The notes: generated by a model from the letters alone, not told the origin. 38,649 nucleotides of DNA from an uncultured Oscillospiraceae bacterium (GCA_910588365.1 CAJUQS010000166.1:1-38649); one strand, 5' to 3'. Positions 15,437-23,745 are shown, counted from the first letter of the stretch. Made by a program: numbers and translations.

Positions 15437-15745
15437 GTCACATGAAAGGCATCCGCCCTCTTGCTCTGCGTCCGGCGTGGTGATGGCAAGCAGCAGCTTC
15501 ACTGCGTGATCTCTGCCGGCACCGCTCAAGCGGTAATGTGTCCATTTGCCCTCCTGCCTGCTCGCCACAAGCCCGGAGTCACACAGAATTTTCATATGGT
15601 AGGACAGGCCCGATTGTGTCAAATCCATCGGCTCTTGCAGAACACAGGCGCATTTTTCCCCGCTGCGCAGCTGTTCCAGAATCGCAAGGCGTTTGGGGTC
15701 ACACAATGCCTTGAATACTTTGGCGTTCTCTTGATGCGTTCCCAT
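15431..15745 (-). CDS. arsR: ArsR/SmtB-family metal-sensing repressor
   Basis: A 104-residue winged-helix repressor. The metalloid-sensing motif C32-A-C34 (EKCACVLQE) lies at the start of the DNA-binding helices as in classical ArsR, with the HTH at about 36-58 (LTQSGLSYHMKIL) and the wing at EGKWTHYRLS. A C-terminal C99-x2-C102 pair may add a ligand. The family leaves DNA when As(III) or Sb(III) binds the cysteines. It heads an operon with the permease and thioredoxin and is preceded by a palindromic operator next to its promoter, so it probably represses itself. Confidence 0.92.
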   Translation of the reverse strand: MGTHQENAKVFKALCDPKRLAILEQLRSGEKCACVLQEPMDLTQSGLSYHMKILCDSGLVASRQEGKWTHYRLSGAGRDHAVKLLLAITTPDAEQEGGCLSCDR

Positions 15746-15758
15746 GCGGCCACCTCAA

Positions 15759-15774
15759 ATCAAAAAATTTTGAT
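15759..15774. promoter_or_regulatory. candidate ArsR operator at the arsR promoter
   Basis: ATCAAAAAATTTTGAT has 7-bp arms around AA and lies between the arsR -10 box and start codon, an ideal position for repression. A degenerate third copy, ATCAAAATTTTTTC, begins at 15818 beyond the -35 box. Confidence 0.65.
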
Positions 15775-15780
15775 ATATTT

Positions 15781-15809
15781 AGTATATGCACAGACATCCA
15801 ATCTGTCAA
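15781..15809 (-). promoter_or_regulatory. promoter of the arsR operon
   Basis: TTGACA (15804-15809) and TATACT (15781-15786) on the minus strand are 17 bases apart, ahead of the arsR start at 15745 and flanked by operator-like repeats. Confidence 0.7.
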
Positions 15810-15889
15810 TAGGCAAATCAAAATTTTTTCTTTTGCAGCGACAGATCCATGGGCGCACCGTTGTTATATAGGTGAAAGGGGGGAACGCA

Positions 15890-16372
15890 ATGGACGAGGA
15901 ACGGGCCGAATATCTGGTGGAGCGGTACGCGGACCTGCTGGTGCGGATCGGATACACCTGGCTGGGGGACCTGGACGACGCCAAGGACATCTGCCAGACG
16001 GTACTTATCAAGCTACTGGAGAATCCGCGGCAGTTCCCGGACCGTGGCCAGGAACGGGCCTGGGTGGTGCGCCTGGGGGTGAACGCATGCAAGAACTGGC
16101 GCAAGAGCGCCTGGCTGCGCCACCGGGCGGACCTGGACGAGGGGCTCTGCGTGAGCGCTGAGGACCCGGAACCGGAGGAGGGCGGCCTGCTGGAGCAGGT
16201 GATGGCCCTGCCGCAAAAATACCGGGAGGTCATCTTCCTGCGCTACTACGAGGGGTACGGGGTCAAAGAGATTGCCTCACTGCTGGGGCGGAGTCCGGCC
16301 CTGGTGAGCACACACCTGAAGCGTGCGAAGGAAAAACTGAGGATTATGCTGGGAGGTACGGAGTATGCGTGA
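15890..16372 (+). CDS. ECF-type RNA polymerase sigma factor
   Basis: A 160-residue group 4 sigma factor. Region 2 spans about 8-75 (YLVERYADLLVRIGYTWLGD, then the -10 binding part with DAKDICQTVLIKLL), and region 4 spans about 98-150 with the helix-turn-helix EIASLLGRSPALVSTHLKRA. The ATG at 15890 is chosen over a GTG at 15872 because AAAGGGGGG lies at the right distance. The stop overlaps the start of a DUF4179 membrane protein by 8 bases, so the pair forms one sigma/membrane-partner unit. The inducing signal is unknown. Confidence 0.9.
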   Translation: MDEERAEYLVERYADLLVRIGYTWLGDLDDAKDICQTVLIKLLENPRQFPDRGQERAWVVRLGVNACKNWRKSAWLRHRADLDEGLCVSAEDPEPEEGGLLEQVMALPQKYREVIFLRYYEGYGVKEIASLLGRSPALVSTHLKRAKEKLRIMLGGTEYA

Positions 16373-17477
16373 CGGATTTGAGAGCTACCGGACGGAGCTG
16401 GAGGGCGTCCGCCTGACGGCGGAGAGCAAGGACGCCCTCAAGGCGAGCCTGAGGAGCCGTGCAAGAGAAAATGGTCCGGCCCGCCGGACCCGCCGCCTGT
16501 CCGCCGGCGTGGGGCGGGGGATCGCGGCGGCGGCAGTCCTCTGCCTGCTGTCGGCCATGACTGCGGCCACGGTGGCGGCGGTGGGGGACCCGTCCCTGCG
16601 GGGCATCATCAGCGGCGACAGCGCGGGGTACGACCAGAGCAGCGGCATCATCGGCCGGTCCATTGAGGACGGAGGCTGGACGGTGTCCATTACCGACTGC
16701 GTGGGGGACGAGAGCTACTGCTATATCGGCGTGGAGGTGGAGGCCCCGGAGGGGACCGTGCTGGACGGGGATTACTATCTCATGAACGCCGAATTTGACA
16801 GCGACATGCTCCACAAGGGCAACGGCGGCGGTCGGGATTCGCTGCTCCGGCCTCTGCCGGACGATGACCCCACCGACAACAAGGTGCGCATGGTCTACAC
16901 CTGGAGCGAACTGGGGGCGGGGCTCAGCGGCGCCCGGGTGCGGCTGAGGCTCACCAACTTTTATGAGCAGCTGGACTACGACTGGGAGGAACACGACTGG
17001 AACAAGGAGTATCTCTGCTATGGCCAGTGGGACTTCGGCTGGATGACGGTGAACTTCGCCGACAACGTCCGGCACATCCCCCTGGAGGAGGACCTCCCCA
17101 TTGAGGGCGGGGACGGCCTGCTGCTGGTGGACGAGGTGGCGGTCTCCCCCCTGGGGGTCACCTTCCACTTCGCCAACAAGCCGTGGTATGTGGACTGGTG
17201 CGAGCAGTGGTTTGATCCCATGCTGGAGGAGACGGTGTCTGTCCTGGACGTGGACGGCAATCCCCTCCCCGTCTACTGCGACCGGAGCGGCCAGGATGTG
17301 GACGCGGGCAAGGCCTACCGGGACTACGGGAAGGTGGGGATCTACGCGGGCTGGACGTGTTACTACCGCTTTGGCCAGCGGCAGACGGACTACCCCCGGA
17401 AGGGGAACTTCATGGTGGTGGATGTGAGCCGGATTGCCGCCCTCAACGTGGGCGGTGTGACCGTTCCGCTGCAATAA
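16365..17477 (+). CDS. DUF4179-type membrane protein, putative sigma-factor partner
   Basis: The 370-residue protein has a short cytosolic N-terminus (1-49), one membrane helix (about 50-73) and a large outer domain of about 295 residues rich in Trp, Tyr and Asp. This is the layout of clostridial DUF4179 proteins, which are encoded next to ECF sigma factors and probably act as anti-sigma factors or sensors. The start lies 8 bases inside the sigma gene, behind GGGAGG. No zinc-binding anti-sigma motif (HxxxCxxC) is seen in the cytosolic part, so how it would hold the sigma factor is open. A strong terminator follows. Confidence 0.78.
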   Translation: MRDGFESYRTELEGVRLTAESKDALKASLRSRARENGPARRTRRLSAGVGRGIAAAAVLCLLSAMTAATVAAVGDPSLRGIISGDSAGYDQSSGIIGRSIEDGGWTVSITDCVGDESYCYIGVEVEAPEGTVLDGDYYLMNAEFDSDMLHKGNGGGRDSLLRPLPDDDPTDNKVRMVYTWSELGAGLSGARVRLRLTNFYEQLDYDWEEHDWNKEYLCYGQWDFGWMTVNFADNVRHIPLEEDLPIEGGDGLLLVDEVAVSPLGVTFHFANKPWYVDWCEQWFDPMLEETVSVLDVDGNPLPVYCDRSGQDVDAGKAYRDYGKVGIYAGWTCYYRFGQRQTDYPRKGNFMVVDVSRIAALNVGGVTVPLQ

Positions 17478-17486
17478 GCGAACAGG

Positions 17487-17528
17487 AAAAGCCCCCTGTG
17501 TAGGTATTATCCTACACAGGGGGCTTTT
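17487..17528 (+). terminator. strong intrinsic terminator
   Basis: AAAAGCCCCCTGTGTAGG and its exact complement form an 18-bp stem with loop TATTAT. The stem ends in TTTT followed by GT, and mirror A-runs make it usable from both sides. It ends the sigma/DUF4179 operon and faces the small gene on the minus strand. Confidence 0.85.
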
Positions 17529-17580
17529 GTCTATTGTCCGTCTTTTCTGGCGCGGTGCACGACGGCGCTGGGGTCTTGTC

Positions 17581-17739
17581 TCACAGATCGTCCGCATCCT
17601 GCACCGGGACCTCATAGGGGTCCGCCGGGGTGCCGGTATAGCTGCCCTGGGGATCCGTCTTGGCGGACTGCCAGATAGTCATATCCATAGCCTTGTCCAT
17701 GGCGCGGCTGGCGGGCCGATCGGAATCCTTCTTCCGCAT
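17581..17739 (-). CDS. conserved-looking 52-residue small protein
   Basis: Reading the minus strand from the ATG at 17739 gives a 52-residue hydrophilic protein starting MRKKDSDRPASRAMDKAMDM and ending DPYEVPVQDADDL. A near-perfect AAAGGAGG lies at the right distance upstream. The first third is basic with a likely amphipathic helix; the rest carries WQSAKTDPQGSYTGTPADP, proline- and acid-rich. It starts 72 bases after the NfeD-like gene and is probably co-transcribed. A strong terminator follows. I recall similar small clostridial proteins but cannot name a function. Confidence 0.7.
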   Translation of the reverse strand: MRKKDSDRPASRAMDKAMDMTIWQSAKTDPQGSYTGTPADPYEVPVQDADDL

Positions 17740-17810
17740 GCTCAGATACCTCCTTTCCCCCGGTTTTGCTCCGGGGCTGGAGATAGTGTACCCGTTTCCC
17801 GGGAAATCTT

Positions 17811-18263
17811 TCAGCTGACGGCGGCGGCCGCCCTGGGGCGGACGATGAGCTTCACGCCCTCCATCCGCTCAATCTCCACCAGCTCTCCGGCGGGGATGCG
17901 TTCCCCGCCGCTGCTGCGGGCCGTCCAGGTCTTGCCGTCCACGTACACCGCGCCGGAGGGCGCCGCGTTGTCGATCTCCTCGGTCACCCTGGCCTCGGCG
18001 CCCAGCAGGCGGTCGGCATTGGTGGGCACCACGTTGGGCGCCACGAACCGCCGGGCCAGCGGCCGGACGGCGACGCAGGCCGCAATGGACACGCCCACAA
18101 AAAGAATCAGCTGAACCGTCAAAGACGCCCCGGCGTAGGCCGCGAAGGTGGCCGCCAGCGCCCCGGCCGCAAACCAGATGGACACCAGCGTCAGGGTGGC
18201 CGCCTCGACAAAGGCCGACACCGCCATTACGCCCAGCCAGGTCCAGACCATTCCGTTCATCAT
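17811..18263 (-). CDS. NfeD-like membrane protein
   Basis: The 150-residue protein has two or three membrane helices in the first 70 residues (about 7-27, 29-47 and 52-68) followed by a beta-rich OB-fold domain (LLGAEARVTEEIDNAAPSG..., ending RIPAGELVEIERMEGVKLIV). This is the short NfeD layout. NfeD proteins usually work with stomatin/flotillin-like or SppA-like membrane proteins, but no such partner is adjacent here. The start at 18263 is chosen because GGAGG lies seven bases before it; a second ATG follows directly. Confidence 0.85.
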   Translation of the reverse strand: MMNGMVWTWLGVMAVSAFVEAATLTLVSIWFAAGALAATFAAYAGASLTVQLILFVGVSIAACVAVRPLARRFVAPNVVPTNADRLLGAEARVTEEIDNAAPSGAVYVDGKTWTARSSGGERIPAGELVEIERMEGVKLIVRPRAAAAVS

Positions 18264-18314
18264 CCCAATCCCTCCATTTCTCTCGCGCACTCCTGCCTGT
18301 TACCTTCCACACTG

Positions 18315-18343
18315 ATTATACTACGAAAGGAGCGGCCAGTCAA
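18315..18343 (-). promoter_or_regulatory. promoter of the NfeD-like gene
   Basis: TTGACT (18338-18343) and TATAAT (18315-18320) on the minus strand are 17 bases apart, 51 bases upstream of the start at 18263. Confidence 0.7.
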
Positions 18344-18506
18344 TGACGGGGAAAAATGGGAAAGTGTCCAAAATTGCAGCAGGGACGAATGAGAAAGAAG
18401 CCGTCACCGGAGGCCGGATCGGCCGCTCCCGTGAGGCCGCATATATAGTCAAAGCAGTTGAAAATCGGTAAGAAGCTGTACCAATGGGTGACGGTATAAC
18501 GTATGA

Positions 18507-19877
18507 TCACCCCACCAGGGCCTCTCCCACGGTATAGATATCCCCTGCGCCCACGGTGATGATCAGATCCCCGGTCCGGGCCAGCTCCCGCAGGCAGTCC
18601 GCCGCCTCCCCCAGGGACGGGCAGTAGAGAGAGCCCGGAATCTGGTCGGCCAGCTCCTTGGAGGAGATTCCGATGGTATTCTTCTCCCGGGCGGCATAGA
18701 TATCCGTAAGCACCACCAGATCCGCCGCCTTCAGCTCCCGGACGAAGTCGTCAAAGAGGGCCTTCGTGCGGGTGTAGGTGTGGGGCTGGAATGCGCAGAT
18801 GACCCGCTCATAGCCCAAGGTGCGCGCCATGTCCAGCAGGGCGTGGAGCTCGGCGGGGTGGTGGGCGTAGTCGTCGTAAATCTTCGCCCCGTTAAACTGG
18901 CCCTTGAACTCAAAGCGCCGTCCGGCGCCGAAAAAGCCCTCCAGCCCCTGGCGCACGGCTTTCCCGGATATGCCCAGGGTATAGGCCGCCGCAGCCGCCG
19001 CCAGGGCGTTGTATACATTGTGCATCCCCGCCACCCGGAGGCTGAGGTGGGCGTAGAGATCGCCGCCCACCACCACATCGAAGTCCGGCCGGCCGCGGTT
19101 CCACGTGAGATTCTCCGCCCGGCAGTCTGCTTCCGGAGCACAGCCGAAGGTGAACAGGGGCAGGCCCCTCAGCGCGTCCATGGTGCCGGGGTTGTCGGCG
19201 TTGGCCACGACGCGGCCCTCCGGCGGCACCAGCTGCGCGAACTTGCGGAAGGACGCCTTGATATCGTCCAAATTCTTGAAAAAATCCAGGTGATCCTCCT
19301 CCACGTTCAGCACCACCGCCACGGTGGGAAAGAAGTGCAGGAAGCTGTTACAGTACTCGCAGGACTCCAGAATGATGGTCTCCCCCTTGCCCACCCGGTA
19401 GCCGCTGTGGAGCATGGGCAGGGTGCCGCCAATCATCACGGTGGGATCCGCGTGGGCGGCCATAAAAATGTGGGTGGTCATGGAGGTGGTGGTGGTCTTG
19501 CCGTGGGTTCCGGCGATGCACACGGCGTTCTCATACTGCTGCATGATGGCGCCCCAGGCCTCCGCCCGCTCGAAGACGGGGATGTTCCGGGCCCGGGCGG
19601 CGGCGATCTCCGGGTTGTCATCATGGATGGCGGCGGTGCGGATGAGGAACTCCGCCCCCTCGATGTCCCGGGCCGTGTGGCCGACGGCCACCGAGATGCC
19701 CATGCCCCGCAGGCGCTCCACGGCGGCGCTGTCGGACATGTCGCTGCCCTGGACGGCGAGCCCCATGCTGTGGAGCACCTCCGCCAGCGGGCTCATGGAC
19801 ACGCCGCCGATGCCGGAGAGGTGGACCCGGCGGCCGGGGGCGATGTAGTGCTGAATCTTTGTATCAATATGGGTCAT
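18507..19877 (-). CDS. murC: UDP-N-acetylmuramate--L-alanine ligase
   Basis: MurC adds the first amino acid of the peptidoglycan stem peptide in the cytosol. The 456-residue protein has the N-terminal Rossmann glycine motif HLSGIGGVSMSPLAE (19-33), the Mur-ligase ATP loop GTHGKTTT (123-130) and IYDDYAHHPAEL in the C-terminal part. In place of the common EADESD segment it has ESCEYCNSFLHFFPT (171-185), a form I associate with clostridial MurC. The ATG follows AAGGAACC. It stands alone rather than in a dcw cluster and is divergent from cca. Confidence 0.95.
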   Translation of the reverse strand: MTHIDTKIQHYIAPGRRVHLSGIGGVSMSPLAEVLHSMGLAVQGSDMSDSAAVERLRGMGISVAVGHTARDIEGAEFLIRTAAIHDDNPEIAAARARNIPVFERAEAWGAIMQQYENAVCIAGTHGKTTTTSMTTHIFMAAHADPTVMIGGTLPMLHSGYRVGKGETIILESCEYCNSFLHFFPTVAVVLNVEEDHLDFFKNLDDIKASFRKFAQLVPPEGRVVANADNPGTMDALRGLPLFTFGCAPEADCRAENLTWNRGRPDFDVVVGGDLYAHLSLRVAGMHNVYNALAAAAAAYTLGISGKAVRQGLEGFFGAGRRFEFKGQFNGAKIYDDYAHHPAELHALLDMARTLGYERVICAFQPHTYTRTKALFDDFVRELKAADLVVLTDIYAAREKNTIGISSKELADQIPGSLYCPSLGEAADCLRELARTGDLIITVGAGDIYTVGEALVG

Positions 19878-19918
19878 GGAACAGGTTCCTTCCCGAACGG
19901 CAGGGGGACTGCCGGTAT

Positions 19919-19947
19919 TTGCCTTTTTTGTAGAAATGTATTATACT
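19919..19947 (+). promoter_or_regulatory. possible promoter of cca-nfo
   Basis: TTGCCT (19919-19924) and TATACT (19942-19947), 17 bases apart, lie about 90 bases before the cca start in the gap divergent from murC. Confidence 0.45.
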
Positions 19948-20038
19948 ATAAGCGGGGCTGTTGCGCAAGCAATATTTCCACTCATACTATGCCTGTTTTT
20001 TACGAAAAATAACCGGGCAAAAAATCTGCGGGGAGGCG

Positions 20039-21370
20039 ATGCGGGTGTACAGACTGCCGGAGGCGGTGCGGGAAATTCTGGAGAAGCTGGAGAGCGCGGG
20101 ATACGAGGCGTGGTGCGTGGGCGGCGCGGTGCGTGATCTGCTGCTGGGGCGGGAGCCGGGGGACTGGGACGCGGCCTCCAGCGCCCCGCCGGAGGCGGTG
20201 CTGGACCTCTTTGGCGCGGACGCCCTGCCCACAGGGCTGCGCCACGGCACCGTCACCGTCAAAACGGCGGGCGGGCGGGGTGTGGAGGTAACCACTTTCC
20301 GCTGTGACGGGACCTACAGCGACCGGCGGCGGCCGGACCGCGTGACCTTCACCAGCTCCCTGGAGGAGGATCTGGCCCGCCGGGACTTCACCGTCAACGC
20401 CATCGCCCTCAGCCGCCGGGGCGAGCTGGCGGATCCCTTCGGCGGACGGGCGGATCTGGCCGGCCGCGTCCTCCGGGCGGTGGGAGAGCCCGAGCGGCGC
20501 TTCGGCGAGGACGCCCTGCGGATTCTGCGGGGACTCCGCTTCGCCTCCCGGCTGGGCTTCGCCCTGGAGACGGGAACCGCCGCCGCCCTGCGGCGGTGCG
20601 CCCCCCTGCTGGGGGAAATCGCCCCGGAGCGGGTCCGGGAGGAGCTGACCGGTATTTTGTGCGGGGAGCACGTACTGGAGGTCCTGCTGGCGTACCCGGA
20701 CGTGCTGGGGGCGGTGCTGCCGGAGATCCTGCCCTGTGTGGGCTTTGACCAGCACAGTGTCTACCACTGCTACGACGTGTGGGAGCACACGGCGCGGGCG
20801 GCGGCGGCGGTCCCCCCCGTCCCCGTTTTGCGCTGGGCCATGCTGCTCCACGATCTGGGCAAGCCGGACGCCTTTTTTCTGGACGCCGAGGGCCGGGGCC
20901 ACTTCCACGGCCACTGGCGCAAAAGCGTGGAGCACTCCCGCGCCATTCTGGACCGGCTGCGCTTTGACAACCACAGCCGCCAGACCATCCTCACCCTGGT
21001 GGAGCGCCACGACTGCGAGCTGCCCCTGAGCGAGAAGTCCGTGCGCCGGAACCTCGCCCGGTACGGGGAGGAGGCGCTGCGGCTGCTGCTGGAGGTGAAG
21101 CGGGCGGACAACCTGGCGCAGGCGGAGCAGTACCGGGACCGGCAGGTCCTCATCCGCCAGTGGGAGGAGCTGCTGGCCATGGTGCTGGCGGAGGGGGGCT
21201 GCTTCTCCCTCAGACAGCTGGCGGTACGGGGCGGGGACATGACCGGGCTGGGGCTGCGGGGCCCGGCGGTGGGTCGGGCGCTGGAGGAGCTGCTGGATCT
21301 GGTGATGGATGAAAAACTGCCCAACGACCGGGCAATTTTATTGGATTATACAAAGGAGAAACTGCTATGA
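20039..21370 (+). CDS. cca: CCA tRNA nucleotidyltransferase with HD domain
   Basis: The enzyme builds or repairs the 3' CCA end of tRNAs. The 443-residue protein has the nucleotidyltransferase signature GGAVRDLLLG (28-37) with metal-binding D42 and D44 in GDWD, then ARRDFTVNAIAL (113-124) and GEDALRILRGLRFASRLGF (156-174), all class II CCA motifs. A C-terminal HD phosphohydrolase domain follows, with H271-D272 in LLHDLGKPDAFF. The ATG at 20039 has a GGGGAGG site; the frame upstream of it is not coding-like. Its stop overlaps the nfo start (ATGA). Confidence 0.94.
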   Translation: MRVYRLPEAVREILEKLESAGYEAWCVGGAVRDLLLGREPGDWDAASSAPPEAVLDLFGADALPTGLRHGTVTVKTAGGRGVEVTTFRCDGTYSDRRRPDRVTFTSSLEEDLARRDFTVNAIALSRRGELADPFGGRADLAGRVLRAVGEPERRFGEDALRILRGLRFASRLGFALETGTAAALRRCAPLLGEIAPERVREELTGILCGEHVLEVLLAYPDVLGAVLPEILPCVGFDQHSVYHCYDVWEHTARAAAAVPPVPVLRWAMLLHDLGKPDAFFLDAEGRGHFHGHWRKSVEHSRAILDRLRFDNHSRQTILTLVERHDCELPLSEKSVRRNLARYGEEALRLLLEVKRADNLAQAEQYRDRQVLIRQWEELLAMVLAEGGCFSLRQLAVRGGDMTGLGLRGPAVGRALEELLDLVMDEKLPNDRAILLDYTKEKLL

Positions 21371-22215
21371 CCTATTTGGGCGCACACCTGTCCTCCTCCG
21401 GAGGCTTTTACAAGATGGGCAAGGCCGCCTTAGCCATTGGTGCCAACACCCTCCAGTGCTTTGTCCGCAACCCCCGGGGGGCGAAGGCCAAGGCCATCAA
21501 CCCAACGGATTTGGGCAAGCTGCGGGAGCTGATGGCGGAAAACAGCTTCGGCCCCATTGTGGCCCACGCCCCCTACATCATGAACCCCTGCTCCAAGGAT
21601 GAAGGCATCCGGGCGCTGGCCGCGGAGATGATGGCCGGGGACCTGGAGCTTCTGGAGCACCTGCCCGGAAACTACTACAACTTCCACCCCGGCAGCCACA
21701 CGGGCCAGGGGGTGGAGACGGGGTGCCGGCAGATTGCGGACATGCTCACCGCGGTGGTGAAGCCGGAGCAGAAGACGGTGGTCCTGCTGGAGACCATGGC
21801 GGGCAAGGGCAGCGAGATCGGCGGGAGGTTTGAGGAGCTGCGCGCCATCCTGGATCTGGCCCAGTGCCCCCAGGACCGGCTGGGGGTGTGCCTGGACACC
21901 TGCCACGTCTCCGACGCCGGCTACGACATTACAAACGATCTGGACGGCGTGCTGGCGGAGTTCGACCGGGTCATCGGCCTGAGCCGCCTGCTGGCCATTC
22001 ACGTCAACGACAGCATGAACCCCCTGGGGGCCCGCAAGGACCGCCACGCCCTCATCGGGCAGGGCGCCATCGGCACGGAGGCCATTGTCCGCGTCCTCAC
22101 ACACCCGGCCCTGCGGCGCCTGCCCTTCGTGCTGGAGACGCCCACCGACGACGCCGGCCACGGGGAGGAGATCGCCATGCTGCGGGAGAGGCTGGGGGAG
22201 GCGCAGAGCGCCTGA
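21367..22215 (+). CDS. nfo: deoxyribonuclease IV (AP endonuclease, Nfo)
   Basis: Nfo cuts DNA at abasic sites in base-excision repair using three zinc ions. The 282-residue TIM-barrel protein shows the expected ligands: H67 in VAHAPY, H107 in FHPGSHTGQG, E142 in LLETMAGKGSEIG, D177 and H180 in CLDTCHVSDAGYD, H212 in HVNDSMNPLGARKDRH with D225 and H227, and a glutamate in LETPTDDAGH. Length is standard. It overlaps cca by four bases, indicating coupled translation. A GC-rich terminator follows at 22243-22274. Confidence 0.95.
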   Translation: MTYLGAHLSSSGGFYKMGKAALAIGANTLQCFVRNPRGAKAKAINPTDLGKLRELMAENSFGPIVAHAPYIMNPCSKDEGIRALAAEMMAGDLELLEHLPGNYYNFHPGSHTGQGVETGCRQIADMLTAVVKPEQKTVVLLETMAGKGSEIGGRFEELRAILDLAQCPQDRLGVCLDTCHVSDAGYDITNDLDGVLAEFDRVIGLSRLLAIHVNDSMNPLGARKDRHALIGQGAIGTEAIVRVLTHPALRRLPFVLETPTDDAGHGEEIAMLRERLGEAQSA

Positions 22216-22242
22216 GAAGCCGCCGGCGGGCGACGGAAATGC

Positions 22243-22274
22243 GGGAGCGGGCGGGACGATGCCCGCCCGCTCCC
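22243..22274. terminator. bidirectional terminator between nfo and yjjG
   Basis: GGGAGCGGGCGGG (22243-22255) and its complement (22262-22274) form a 13-bp GC-rich stem with a six-base loop between two convergent genes. No T-run follows. Confidence 0.6.
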
Positions 22275-22281
22275 CGGCGCG

Positions 22282-22962
22282 TCAAACCAGATCCGCAATC
22301 TCCTCCAGGGTGCGCACCTCGTAGTCAATCCGCAGCCCGTCCGGTCTGGGCAGGCCCTTCGGGTTGAACCAACAGCAGGCCAGACCGGCGTTGTTGGCGC
22401 CCTGGATATCGCTGGTGAGGGAGTCGCCAATGACCAGGCCGTTTTCCGCCGTCAGCCCGGGTACGGCCCGGAGGACATACGCGAAATAGGCCGGGCTGGG
22501 CTTGCCGCAGCCGATGGCCTCGGAGATGAAGACATCCCGGAAATAGGGCCGGATGGCGGAGCGCTCAAACCGGGCGCGCTGGACGGACTCCACCGCGTTG
22601 GTCACCAGATACAGCTCGTGCCCTGCCGCCAGACGCCGGCACAGCGCCTCCGCGCCGGGCAGCAGGACGGCCGACTCCCCCAGCGCCCGCAGGTGATCCC
22701 GGTTCATCGCCTCCGGATCCCCCGTCTCCCCTGACAGGGACAGATAGCGGCGAAACCGCTCCGTCAGCAGGAACTCCTTGGAGCACAGGCCCCTGTCAAA
22801 GTCCTGCCAGAGCTGGGCGTTGCAGCGGCGGTAGAGGGCGTATCCCTCCTCGGTGAAGGCCAGACGGTGCTTCCCGCAGACCTGGCGGTGGGCGTTTTTC
22901 TCCGCCGCGTCAAAATCAAAGAGGGTGTTGTCCGCGTCAAAGAGCAGATAGGGGTACTTCAT
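22282..22962 (-). CDS. yjjG: HAD-family noncanonical pyrimidine nucleotidase (YjjG type)
   Basis: A 226-residue haloacid-dehalogenase phosphatase. HAD motif I is FDADNTLFDFDAAE near residue 7 (nucleophile and general-acid aspartates), motif II is VTNAVESVQ, motif III is the lysine in GCGKPSPAYF and motif IV is VIGDSLTSDIQGA. The FDFDAAEK start is typical of YjjG, which removes phosphate from damaged pyrimidine nucleotides. The ATG at 22962 is preferred over 22968 because it lies eight rather than two bases from AAGGAGG. It follows udk by 42 bases, giving a small pyrimidine nucleotide operon. Confidence 0.88.
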   Translation of the reverse strand: MKYPYLLFDADNTLFDFDAAEKNAHRQVCGKHRLAFTEEGYALYRRCNAQLWQDFDRGLCSKEFLLTERFRRYLSLSGETGDPEAMNRDHLRALGESAVLLPGAEALCRRLAAGHELYLVTNAVESVQRARFERSAIRPYFRDVFISEAIGCGKPSPAYFAYVLRAVPGLTAENGLVIGDSLTSDIQGANNAGLACCWFNPKGLPRPDGLRIDYEVRTLEEIADLV

Positions 22963-23004
22963 AGGCATGTCCTCCTTTTCGCCGCGGGTCCATGGGGGCC
23001 GGCC

Positions 23005-23628
23005 CTATCCGTTGGAGCCGATATGGTTGGCAATCCTCTGCATAATCATATCCAGCGCAACCAGATTGTGCCCGCCCTCCAGGACGATGATGTCCGCGAA
23101 GCGCTTGGACGGCTCGATAAACTGCTCGTGCATGGGCTTGACCGTGGTCAGATACTGGGTGACGACGGAGTCCAGGCTCCGCCCCCGCTCCTTCACGTCC
23201 CGGAGGATCCGGCGGAGAATCCGCACGTCCGCGTCCGTATCCACAAAAATTTTGATGTCCATCAGATCCCGCAGCTCGGGGTTCTGGAAGATGAGGAGCC
23301 CCTCCACGATAATCACGCTGGCCGGACGGACCTCCACCGTCTCGTCGGTGCGGTTGTGGTCTGTGTAGGAGTACACCGGGCACTGCACCGCCACACCGCT
23401 TTTGAGGGCCTTCAGGTGCCGGACCATCAGATCCGTCTCAAAGGCGTCGGGGTGGTCGTAGTTCTGGCGGCAGCGGACCTCGAAGGGTACGCCCGTCTGG
23501 TCCTTGTAGTAGTTGTCGTGGTAGATGACCCCCACCGCGTCGCCAAAGCGCTTTTTGATGTGCTCGGTCAGAGTGGTCTTGCCGCTGCCGGTGCCGCCGG
23601 CGATGCCGATAAAAATGGTATCTGTCAT
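23005..23628 (-). CDS. udk: uridine kinase
   Basis: Udk phosphorylates uridine and cytidine in pyrimidine salvage. The 207-residue protein begins FIGIAGGTGSGKTTL with the P-loop at 11-18, followed by YHDNYYKDQ, NYDHPDAFETDL and VIIVEGLLIFQNPELRDLMD, then the lid region RRILRDVKERGRSLDSV. The ATG at 23628 follows GGGGAGGGA; the upstream extension of the frame is non-coding promoter sequence. It is transcribed with the YjjG-type phosphatase. Confidence 0.92.
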   Translation of the reverse strand: MTDTIFIGIAGGTGSGKTTLTEHIKKRFGDAVGVIYHDNYYKDQTGVPFEVRCRQNYDHPDAFETDLMVRHLKALKSGVAVQCPVYSYTDHNRTDETVEVRPASVIIVEGLLIFQNPELRDLMDIKIFVDTDADVRILRRILRDVKERGRSLDSVVTQYLTTVKPMHEQFIEPSKRFADIIVLEGGHNLVALDMIMQRIANHIGSNG

Positions 23629-23665
23629 GACGATCCCTCCCCTGAAATTATAATATTTCAATTGT

Positions 23666-23694
23666 ATTATAAGGTCCGCGCCCAAGAATTGCAA
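23666..23694 (-). promoter_or_regulatory. promoter of udk-yjjG
   Basis: TTGCAA (23689-23694) and TATAAT (23666-23671) on the minus strand are 17 bases apart, 37 bases before the udk start. Confidence 0.7.
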
Positions 23695-23745
23695 GACGGG
23701 CTGGAACATTTTTTCTCGAATTGCGTCAAATTCGACAAAAGACGG

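Noticed and set aside
18469..18485. TAAGAAGCTGTACCAAT shared exactly with 30494-30510
   Set aside because: Only 17 bases match, with no similarity on either side; possibly a remnant of a repeat but not supportable.
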